Source: JBALVT01 sp045110675
Lineage (GTDB): Bacteria; Pseudomonadota; Gammaproteobacteria; Pseudomonadales; Halieaceae
Length of the DNA stretch: 64,000 nucleotides
NCBI GenBank assembly: GCA_045110675.1
Contig: JBGCGJ010000051.1
Span: forward strand, 1 to 64,000
Direction of reading: 5' to 3'
In this document: positions 55,389 to 62,669 of the stretch, piece after piece
Layout: the number at the start of each line of letters is the position of its first letter
How positions within the stretch are numbered: position 1 is the stretch's first letter
The notes under the pieces: model-generated
Database searches by the model: none
What the model saw: the letters and a program-made list of their open reading frames with translations, nothing else
What the model was told of the DNA's origin: nothing
Translations under genes and position numbers: made by a program

Positions 55389-56603
55389 TTACTTCTGACC
55401 TGATCCGCTTTCTGCCTCAAAGGCCACCTCGCGGTAACCCCGCACTGTGCCCTGTGCAAATTGTAAATTCCAAGCTGCTGCATTGTTACTCACCGTGGCA
55501 CGCGCCTTTGCGAGTCCACCGCGAGCTGCGGCAAGCGTATGCAACAGCCTATCGGCATTTTCAGCATTATTTTCTTGTGCGGCCAAACTTTGTGCCTCTA
55601 ACTCGGCCACACGGCGCAGCCGTTTTTGAAGATCCAGGCCGGCGGCTGTGGCCGCGGGAATATCTGCAATAAACCGCTGTCTTGCTAGCCACGCAGCGGC
55701 TGTTAAGAGATCGGCTTGAGAGATCCCTTTAGAGCCCCTGATAAACGCTCGGTACGCAATCAAGGTATCGTCACCGCCACCTGCACTCATACTTGCCAAA
55801 ACCTCGGTGAGTCGTGCTTCGGGTACGCTACTGGGTAGCTCACGAGCGTTAGACATCTCAATCAAAGCCTGGAAATTATTGGATGGGTAGGCCACTCGGC
55901 GCACTGGTCGATCTTGCCGCTGATCTCTACGAGGGTATTCGCCGCGGTAGGCATCTATGGCGTCAATCAACTCGGCGGATACAGGCCGCCGCCCCGCCAC
56001 CTTGCGATAAATAACCTGGCCATCTTGAGCGACGATATACACAGCGTGCAGTGCCAGTTCGTTCGTCTCAGGGTTTTGCACACCAAAAGCTTTTACTACC
56101 TTCTGTTGCGGATCACTCGCCAGCGCAAAGGAAAGGCCCAGGCGTTGGATCATTCGCTGCGAGTGCTCTGCCTCATCCACGGACAAGGCGATAATCGACA
56201 CGCCTCGTTGTTCGAAGCGATCTATCTGATGTTGCAGCTCACCTAGCTGCGAATTGCATGCGGGTCACCAATGGCCACGATAGAAAATTATCGCCGCTGG
56301 ACCCCTAGAAAGTACCTGGGCCAGAGATACCAGCCCTCCTCCCGCGCGCTCCAGCGTAAAATCTGGAGCGATGGTTCCTAGAAGAATCGCGTTGGGCGCT
56401 TGACGACTGTCGCCGTAGCCTTGACTGAGAATGTTAATCGCTCTCGGGGAACTAGATGAGGGTTTATACAGGGGTACTGCTGTGCTTTTCAATGTGCTCT
56501 TAGCAGTTCCGTCTGATTTGCCTACTGACTTTTCAGAGGCACTTATTGCAGTACAGACAGCGGTCAGTGCAAACGCTACTGTCAATTGTATCCATTGTCG
56601 CAT
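55389..56603 (-). CDS. Peroxiredoxin-like secreted protein, probable selenoprotein (in-frame TGA)
   Basis: The frame from the ATG at 56601-56603 encodes a signal peptide (LTVAFALTAVCTAISA), a Ser/Lys-rich linker, a thioredoxin-fold peroxiredoxin domain, and a helical tail of about 150 residues; 404 residues in all. The domain has APDFTL, IIFYRGHW, then a TGA (56265-56267, residue 113), then PACNSQLGEL and ALSVDEAEH. Family members read WCPxC here, so the TGA is at the peroxidatic Cys, giving U-P-A-C. No other stop interrupts the following 290 codons. With the SECIS-like hairpin 14 nt on, selenocysteine is the best reading; a Cys-to-stop mutation or sequence error remains possible. The start has AGGCAGG upstream. 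Confidence 0.75.
56234..56267 (-). promoter_or_regulatory. SECIS-like hairpin following the in-frame TGA
   Basis: On the coding strand the TGA (56267-56265) is followed by 14 nt, then GCAGCT, loop AGGTG, AGCTGC: a perfect 6-bp stem (56250-56234). The apical loop begins 20 nt after the TGA, within the 16-37 nt range of bacterial SECIS elements, and has a G in its first two bases. Its AGGU is shared with the E. coli fdhF SECIS loop (AGGUCU). A bulged C and two U-A pairs could extend the stem. Confidence 0.7.
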
Positions 56604-56791
56604 TAGGCCTGCCTGACTTTTCGAGGAGCAATCATCCAGCCTAGTTCGACAGCCGCATTAGCACTTTGTTCAATGTTTAGAAAAATGTCTCAGGACGGCT
56701 GAATAGAAACCGAGCATGTAGAGAATGCCTCTAGACGAAGCGATGCAAAGTCTGGCATTGTCTGCATCCCTCATACAACTGGAGTGAAAAA

Positions 56792-57703
56792 ATGCGCATT
56801 GGATTAATGGCCGGAGCAACGCCTGGCAATAACAGCATGAAAGATCTTGTCGAGTTTGCCAAAGACGCCGAGAAACGAGGTTTTCACAGCTTGTGGTTGG
56901 CCAATATTTTTGGCATGGATGCAGTTGGCGCCTGTGCCATCGCCGGCTGGGAAACGGACAAAATCGAATTCGGCACCGCGGTTACACCCACATACCCTCG
57001 GCATCCTGGTGCACTGGCACAGCAGGCTATTACCACCAGCGTCGCGTGCGACGGACGCTTTGCCCTAGGAATTGGCCTGTCCCATCAGGTGGTTATCGAG
57101 AATATGTACGGCATGTCCTACGACAAGCCGGCAGCCCACATGAGCGAATACCTCAAAATCCTCACGCCGCTGCTGGCGGGTCAGAAAGCGGATTTCGAGG
57201 GTGCACAACTAACCGGCAAGCTGGAACTGGACATTGCCGGAGCAACGGAAGTGCCATTGATCGTCGCTGCCCTGGGCCCAGCGATGCTCAAGCTCGCCGG
57301 CAAACATGCCGATGGCACAATCACCTGGATGACTGGGCCAAAAACAATCGAAAGCCACATAAAACCAGGAATCAGCGCCGCGGCAAAAGAGGCGGGCCGC
57401 AGCGATCCACGTATCGTGTGCGGGCTTCCCATCGCGCTCACCAATGACGTAGCTGGAGCTCGCGAGGCGATTGGCAAACAGCTCTCTGTCTACGGCATGC
57501 TGCCCTCATACCGAGCAATGCTTGACCGCGAGGGCGTGGCTGGGCCGGCCGAACTATCTTTGGTGGGTAACGAGGCTACCTTGCGCGCTGATCTGCAGCG
57601 TTTGCGAGATGCCGGAGTGACGGATTTCAATGCCGCTATAATGCCGCTGGAAGACGGCACGATGAACGCGACTATGGATTTGCTGCAATCGGAGCTTGGC
57701 TGA
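56792..57703 (+). CDS. LLM-class (F420-type) flavin-dependent oxidoreductase
   Basis: A 303-residue luciferase-like monooxygenase fold: start MRIGLMAGATPGNNSM, DGRFALGIGLSHQ, IVAALGPAMLKLAG and DGTITWMTGPKTI resemble the TIGR03564-type F420-dependent LLM proteins. Whether F420 or FMN is used cannot be told from sequence; F420 would be unusual in gammaproteobacteria. RBS GGAG before the ATG. Followed by a strong bidirectional terminator. It is divergent from the peroxiredoxin. Confidence 0.87.
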   Translation: MRIGLMAGATPGNNSMKDLVEFAKDAEKRGFHSLWLANIFGMDAVGACAIAGWETDKIEFGTAVTPTYPRHPGALAQQAITTSVACDGRFALGIGLSHQVVIENMYGMSYDKPAAHMSEYLKILTPLLAGQKADFEGAQLTGKLELDIAGATEVPLIVAALGPAMLKLAGKHADGTITWMTGPKTIESHIKPGISAAAKEAGRSDPRIVCGLPIALTNDVAGAREAIGKQLSVYGMLPSYRAMLDREGVAGPAELSLVGNEATLRADLQRLRDAGVTDFNAAIMPLEDGTMNATMDLLQSELG

Positions 57704-57726
57704 GTTCAATTGGGATTTCAGTGAGA

Positions 57727-57767
57727 GAAGCCCGAGCCGGAGTCTCCCGCTCGGGCTTCGTTTTTTT
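57727..57767. terminator. Strong bidirectional rho-independent terminator
   Basis: GAAGCCCGAGC (57727-57737) and GCTCGGGCTTC (57749-57759) give a perfect 11-bp stem with an 11-nt loop, followed by a run of seven T. It lies between convergent genes (oxidoreductase on plus, cNMP-binding protein on minus). Confidence 0.95.
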
Positions 57768-57782
57768 GCGGCAGCTATAGGG

Positions 57783-58271
57783 TCAGGAAAGATCGTCAAA
57801 CGTGGTTGCCGGAAGTGGTTCACCCATCACCGCAGAAAACAACAGTTCATCGACTCGACGCATACGGCGACTGATCTCTCGACTCATGTTCATTTGAAAC
57901 AGGGTGAATTGTTCGAGATCGTGTTGGTAAATTTCGTGCAATATCGATGTCGTTATCTCCAGGGCCTTGCAGGATTCCACCGCAAGCGCGGAGGCACTGC
58001 GCGGAAAAAAATCAATGAGTGCCATCTCCCCGAAACAGTCTCCGGCAACCATGCACCGCAGCACTTTTGAGGAAGACTCCCAGGTCTTATAGATTTCCAC
58101 TTGGCCTGTTTGCAGAACATACATGGCTTGGGTTTGATCACCTTCGCGAAAAAAATGTTGTCCGGCAGATACCTCTACCGGTTTAGCGAGTTTGGCGACC
58201 AGGTCGAGGGTTGCGGCATTCAAGCCACCAAATGCCGGCATCTCTGCCAGTAGTTCTAATCTTTCGTTCAT
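57783..58271 (-). CDS. Cyclic nucleotide-binding domain protein without DNA-binding domain
   Basis: A 162-residue stand-alone Crp-like sensor: FFREGDQTQAMYVLQTGQVEIYK, the phosphate-binding cassette region GDCFGEMALIDFFPRSASALA, then a helix. There is no helix-turn-helix, so it acts through a partner. The signature FGEMALID then PRSASA matches a functional cNMP pocket. It could respond to the cyclase at 49307 and/or other cyclases. AAGAGCC precedes the ATG. Confidence 0.9.
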   Translation of the reverse strand: MNERLELLAEMPAFGGLNAATLDLVAKLAKPVEVSAGQHFFREGDQTQAMYVLQTGQVEIYKTWESSSKVLRCMVAGDCFGEMALIDFFPRSASALAVESCKALEITTSILHEIYQHDLEQFTLFQMNMSREISRRMRRVDELLFSAVMGEPLPATTFDDLS

Positions 58272-58409
58272 TGTGGCTCTTTTTATATAGTTCGGATACA
58301 GGCCGAAATGTCGAGTTGATCTGATACGGGTGTCTAGATTATTCGCTTTCGCAAGCGGCTACAACAAACGCAACTAATCCAAAAATATGAGACGTTGCCC
58401 CAGCAACTA

Positions 58410-59162
58410 TCAGGCCCTGGCCCAGTGACTCTGAAGAGCCTGCGCTGCAGACGCGGCGCCCTCAAACATCCACCAGTGCCCCTGCCCCTCCAGTGTATGT
58501 ACACTGGCACCGAGATCGCTAGCTACCGATACACACATTTCCGGCGTGCCAGCATAGTGATCATCCGTCGCTATGAATACCATGCCAGGACGCTGCCCGG
58601 TCGTCTTTAAGTGCTCTCCCAACTTCTGCATCTGAGGTTGGGCAGCCGAGCGGTAGAGCGAGAGCACACACTTCCCCATATCCGGGTCGCGCTGTGAGGC
58701 CAATTCAGATGCGATTTCTTTCGGAACGCCCAGCGACATAAACATCTCAACCATTTGATCCTGGGGTAAACCAAACATGGCTTCAACTGCCTGCTCACCC
58801 ACTTCCGGCGTTTGCCAGGCCTGCGCGCCGTCGTGCCAGACATAATCATGATGTATAAGTCCGGCACAATCTGCGCTCCAGGAACGCAAAAGGTCCGGGC
58901 GCTCGGCAAGAACACCATAGACATGTGCCGCACCCCAATCGTGTCCAACTATGTCGACATTCCCGCCAAGATTCTCCAGCTGCTGAATCAACCAACTTCG
59001 ATATCCGGTCTGGGTAGCCTCGAATCCAGCGGGTACATGTGCGCCAAACCCAGGAGGAGATAAGCTTACAAGGTCATTCGTGCCAAGGCGGCTTAGTTCG
59101 TCGAACAGTGGACCCCACAGGGCATTGGTCTCGGGCACTCCATGAACAAACACTTTAGGCAT
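58410..59162 (-). CDS. Alpha/beta hydrolase, haloalkane dehalogenase/epoxide hydrolase type
   Basis: About 250 residues. The nucleophile elbow is VGHDWGAAHV, with Asp at the nucleophile position, which is typical of epoxide hydrolases and haloalkane dehalogenases and not of esterases. The likely base is His in GQGHWWMFEG; the acid lies near ATDDHYAG. Reaction is hydrolysis of an epoxide, halide or related electrophile. ATG at 59160-59162 with AAGGAT upstream; an in-frame ATG at 59177 without an SD is possible. A P450 epoxide or ring product could be its substrate; this is inference. Confidence 0.88.
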   Translation of the reverse strand: MPKVFVHGVPETNALWGPLFDELSRLGTNDLVSLSPPGFGAHVPAGFEATQTGYRSWLIQQLENLGGNVDIVGHDWGAAHVYGVLAERPDLLRSWSADCAGLIHHDYVWHDGAQAWQTPEVGEQAVEAMFGLPQDQMVEMFMSLGVPKEIASELASQRDPDMGKCVLSLYRSAAQPQMQKLGEHLKTTGQRPGMVFIATDDHYAGTPEMCVSVASDLGASVHTLEGQGHWWMFEGAASAAQALQSHWARA

Positions 59163-59225
59163 TTGGATATCCTTCATATTTTAGGGAAAGGGTTTACATG
59201 TGGTCTGGAAAATAGTTTTCAGCCG

Positions 59226-59759
59226 CTACTGCAACACACGAACCGCGGTATCACTATCGCAGGCTGGGCGACTGAGAAAAGTCTCCGAGGAATCTACCAG
59301 CGCTACATTTGACAAAAAAGAGCGCCCGAGCAATATGGCGTAATTGAATTTATCCCGGTCAGTCAGACTGAATTCAGTACGATAAACCTGGTTGTACAAA
59401 CAGATTTCCTGGGTAACTACAGGACGACTGATGTTTGCTGCCCCGTGGCGTTTAATGGTCACTTCCCGCACCAATGGACCTTCCCGGCGCAAGATCTGTT
59501 CTTTTTCGGTGTCGACATCTTCATCAGTAAAATCAAAGCGTACCCAGGGTTTGCCGTCGCGATGGAATCTTTCAATATTAGTCGCCTGCAATGAAGAGGT
59601 TTTGGCGCCGACATCGAGCTTGGTCTTGATACGCATCCCCGCACCTCGCAGTTGCGTTGTTTCGAGCCAACCCAAAACCATTTTCGGCGCGCGCTCGCCA
59701 GCCTGCGCCAGCAGCGGTATAGTCGAAAAGAGTGTGACTATTAGATAAGTACGAATCAT
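59226..59759 (-). CDS. Exported retropepsin-like protein (RimK-associated zinc protease family)
   Basis: About 177 residues with a signal peptide (YLIVTLFSTIPLLAQA). The sequence KTKLDVGAKTSSLQA corresponds to the KAKVDTGARTSALHA motif of the family often called ATP-dependent zinc protease (RimK-linked), and AILLGRSFL to PILLGRNFL. The catalytic DTGA is DVGA here, so activity is uncertain. GGAGGG 5 nt before the ATG supports this start; an in-frame start at 59783 adds eight residues. No neighbour shares its strand within 265 bp upstream. Confidence 0.83.
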   Translation of the reverse strand: MIRTYLIVTLFSTIPLLAQAGERAPKMVLGWLETTQLRGAGMRIKTKLDVGAKTSSLQATNIERFHRDGKPWVRFDFTDEDVDTEKEQILRREGPLVREVTIKRHGAANISRPVVTQEICLYNQVYRTEFSLTDRDKFNYAILLGRSFLSNVALVDSSETFLSRPACDSDTAVRVLQ

Positions 59760-60024
59760 TTTACCCTCCCATTTACCCGCCATAATTGATGCGCGCAGGT
59801 AATCTCCAAACAGTGTGTCTCTATCGATTTTTTATTTCCTACCCGCACGATTTAGCAACCAGTGCAATCAACTGTAATATGCATCATTAGCCGCATGCAA
59901 ACGCTCTGTGAATAACAACTATGTGCGTAAAACTAAGACTTTCCGACTAGTCCTTCAGTCGCCATGGAACAATATTTATTTCGACTATAGTGAATTGCAT
60001 GCTCGAGGTGAAGACGGCAAGCTG

Positions 60025-60939
60025 CTATGAGCTTTGCGCCCGCCCTGACCGACGGGCCTGAAGATACAGACCCCAGGCGTTGCCGGCGATAATCAGCGCA
60101 GCCCCGATCAACAACCAAACGGTCACACTTTCGTCGTAGAGCCACCAGGCGACAACCATAATCAAAGGCAACCGCAAGTAGTCCATTGGCATAACAACCG
60201 AGGCATCCGCATTGGACAGTGCACGAGTCAGGCAATAGTGCGCCGCCAAGGCGGTAATCGCCGCCGCCACCAACCAAAGTTCGCTCCCTGTCGGCGGCAG
60301 ACGCAACTGTGCTCCGGGTAATAAAATCATCAGGGACATCAGTCCCTGCATTAGCGTCATGTAAAACAGCACGACCAGAAAAGCGTGAGAGTGCTCGCTC
60401 AAAAGTTGGGTAAGCTTGCGGGTAACAATCACGTTGACGCCAAAACAGAATGCGCCCGCCAGCATGACCAAACTCGCTGGATTAATCACGACAGTCCCAG
60501 GTCTCAGAATCAGCAGCACACCAGCGAAACCCAATAGCAAAGATATCCAGCGCCCACGATTTAGTGCCTCCCCCATAAAAAGCGCGGCCAGCAGTGCCGC
60601 CCACAGTGGTGTTGTGAACTCCAAGGCAAACACTTCTGCCAATGGCAGTGCAGCAATAGCCACCAACCACGCGCACTGACCGGCAAAATGGGTGACATTG
60701 CGCAAGGTATGCCAGGCAACCAGCTGTGGTCGCAGTCCTTGTCTATTCAGGACACCAACCCGGGCCAGTATCGCCACAACAATCAGCAAACCCAGTAGAC
60801 TGCGCCAGAACAGAATTTCCACGGTACCCATCATCACCGTGAGCTCTCTACTGGCGACTGCCAGAAGGGAAAAACAGCTCAAGGCCAGCAACATCCAGGC
60901 GATCGCAGTGCCGGTAGAAGTTTTTGTTATTGGGGTCAT
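60025..60939 (-). CDS. EamA/DMT-family membrane transporter
   Basis: A 304-residue protein with about ten TM helices in two EamA repeats (LLALSCFSLLAVASRELTV; AAAITALAAHYCLTRALSNADAS). The WRSLLGL and PLWAALLAALFMGEALNRGRW stretches are typical of the drug/metabolite transporter superfamily. Substrate is unknown; export of a metabolite is usual. It is divergent from the CYP153 gene, 161 bp away. Confidence 0.9.
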   Translation of the reverse strand: MTPITKTSTGTAIAWMLLALSCFSLLAVASRELTVMMGTVEILFWRSLLGLLIVVAILARVGVLNRQGLRPQLVAWHTLRNVTHFAGQCAWLVAIAALPLAEVFALEFTTPLWAALLAALFMGEALNRGRWISLLLGFAGVLLILRPGTVVINPASLVMLAGAFCFGVNVIVTRKLTQLLSEHSHAFLVVLFYMTLMQGLMSLMILLPGAQLRLPPTGSELWLVAAAITALAAHYCLTRALSNADASVVMPMDYLRLPLIMVVAWWLYDESVTVWLLIGAALIIAGNAWGLYLQARRSGRAQSS

Positions 60940-61100
60940 CGAGTCGCTTAGGTCCGGAAATTCCGCATAGAGTGCTTTGGAGTATATTTACGTTAGATTA
61001 ACTTTGTGAGTTTGGTCGCATACAACAATGACAGCCAATCTACACTATACTGAAGTACACCGTCATTAATTAGTCGAAACCACCAAATAGAGTAAAGCCG

Positions 61101-62327
61101 ATGAATGCACACATCCCAGACCCCTACTCCATTGCTATAGAAGAACTGGACCCAAGCGCTGGAGCTCTTTTTCAACGGCAACAACACTGGGCTTACTTTG
61201 AGCGCCTACGCAAGGAGGATCCGGTTCATTTTGTTGACAGCGCCGAGTTTGGACCCTATTGGTCGATCACCCGATTCGAAGACATCATGTTCGTTGATAC
61301 CCATCACAAAGAGTTTTCTTCTGAGCCGGTCATTGTGATTGGAGAACCGGAATCAGATTTCATACCACCACAGTTTATCGCTATGGACCCGCCCAAACAT
61401 GACATTCAGCGAGCAACCGTTTCCCCCGCTGTCGCACCTAAACAACTGAGTGAATGGGAAGGATTGATTCGTGGGCGAGTGCAGAAAGTGCTGGATGATC
61501 TTCCGATCGGTGAAAGCTTTAACTGGGTGGAGCGCGTATCCATAGAGTTAACTGGACGTATGCTGGCCACGCTATTTGATATTCCCCAGGAAGATCGGCG
61601 TAAATTAACCGATTGGTCGGACGTCGCCACATCGACTCCGGCGGTTGGTATGACTGGCATTTCCCTGGAGGTTCGCGAGGCTGGGCTGCGCGAGTGCCTG
61701 GCCTATTTCACTGAAGTGTGGAACCGGCGAGTTAACGAACCACCGGCGATGGACTTTATCTCCTTGCTTGCCCACAACCCTGAAACTCGGGATATGGATC
61801 CTTTGGAATACCTGGGCAACTTAATTCTTCTTATTGTCGGCGGCAATGACACAACTCGCAACTCAATGAGTGGTGGCGTTTATGCCCTCAACAAATTCCC
61901 GGATCAGTTTCAAAAACTCAAGAATGACCACTCACTGATAAGTAATATGGTATCGGAGATTATACGCTGGCAAACGCCTCTAGCTCACATGCGCCGCATA
62001 GCCACCCAGGATGTGGAGCTCGGCGGCAAAACGATCAAAAAAGGTGACAAAGTAGTCATGTGGTATATCTCGGGTAACCGGGATGATGAGGTCATCGACC
62101 AGCCCAATGAATTCATTATCGACCGCGCCAAAGCCCGTCACCACATCTCCTTTGGCTTCGGTATTCATCGCTGCATGGGAAATAGGCTTGCAGAAATGCA
62201 ATTGCGTATTTTGTGGGAGGAATTGCTGGCGCGTTTTTCTGATATCGAGGTGCTGGGGGAGCCCGAGCGTGTCCAATCCAATTTTGTGATGGGCTATACC
62301 GATCTTCAGGTAAAACTGCACGCTTAA
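61101..62327 (+). CDS. Cytochrome P450, CYP153-type (medium-chain alkane/fatty-chain hydroxylase)
   Basis: A 408-residue P450. I-helix GGNDTTRNSMSGG, ExxR in SEIIRWQTPL, heme loop FGFGIHRCMGNRLAEMQLRI followed by LWEELLARF, and EPERVQSNFVMGYTDL. These match CYP153 family enzymes almost word for word; the family performs terminal hydroxylation of alkanes, cycloalkanes and terpenes. ATG at 61101. No ferredoxin or reductase gene is next to it, as in many genomes with separate partners. A terminator follows. Confidence 0.93.
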   Translation: MNAHIPDPYSIAIEELDPSAGALFQRQQHWAYFERLRKEDPVHFVDSAEFGPYWSITRFEDIMFVDTHHKEFSSEPVIVIGEPESDFIPPQFIAMDPPKHDIQRATVSPAVAPKQLSEWEGLIRGRVQKVLDDLPIGESFNWVERVSIELTGRMLATLFDIPQEDRRKLTDWSDVATSTPAVGMTGISLEVREAGLRECLAYFTEVWNRRVNEPPAMDFISLLAHNPETRDMDPLEYLGNLILLIVGGNDTTRNSMSGGVYALNKFPDQFQKLKNDHSLISNMVSEIIRWQTPLAHMRRIATQDVELGGKTIKKGDKVVMWYISGNRDDEVIDQPNEFIIDRAKARHHISFGFGIHRCMGNRLAEMQLRILWEELLARFSDIEVLGEPERVQSNFVMGYTDLQVKLHA

Positions 62328-62384
62328 TATCGTTGTCGCGCGCTGCAAAGCCGCTAAACCTCGATGATCGTCGATTATAACTGG

Positions 62385-62423
62385 GAGTGTCGCTGCTCAC
62401 CGACACTCTAGTGCTTTGTTTTT
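62385..62423 (+). terminator. Rho-independent terminator of the CYP153 gene
   Basis: GAGTGTCG (62385-62392) pairs with CGACACTC (62401-62408), 8-nt loop, then a T-rich stretch (62416-62423), 57 bp after the stop. The remaining gap to the next start (62424-62669) shows one small hairpin, TCCCGC-TATTG-GCGGGA, and no gene. Confidence 0.8.
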
Positions 62424-62669
62424 ATTCGCTATTTCTGCCAGCAACCACCTTCAGTCGCAAATAGCCGACGATTACCTCCCGCTATTGGCGGGAAAGATCC
62501 CCCCCTAAAACGTAAACCTCTGAAATAGTTGGGAAATTTGTTTTTGGTATGGATATTGCGAACACCTCGATTATGAGTTGCCGCGTCCTGCTCAGAACCA
62601 GGCCGACTCACACACTACCCACAGTTTCGATTAACTGGGGACGTTGTTAATTGATTCAGAGGTTGTGCA

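Noticed and set aside
62440..62520. Possible c-di-GMP (GEMM) riboswitch before the CAP lipoprotein gene
   Set aside because: CGCAAA and a CCCGC/GCGGG hairpin recall parts of the element, but the paired regions and receptor-loop bases do not fit the consensus.
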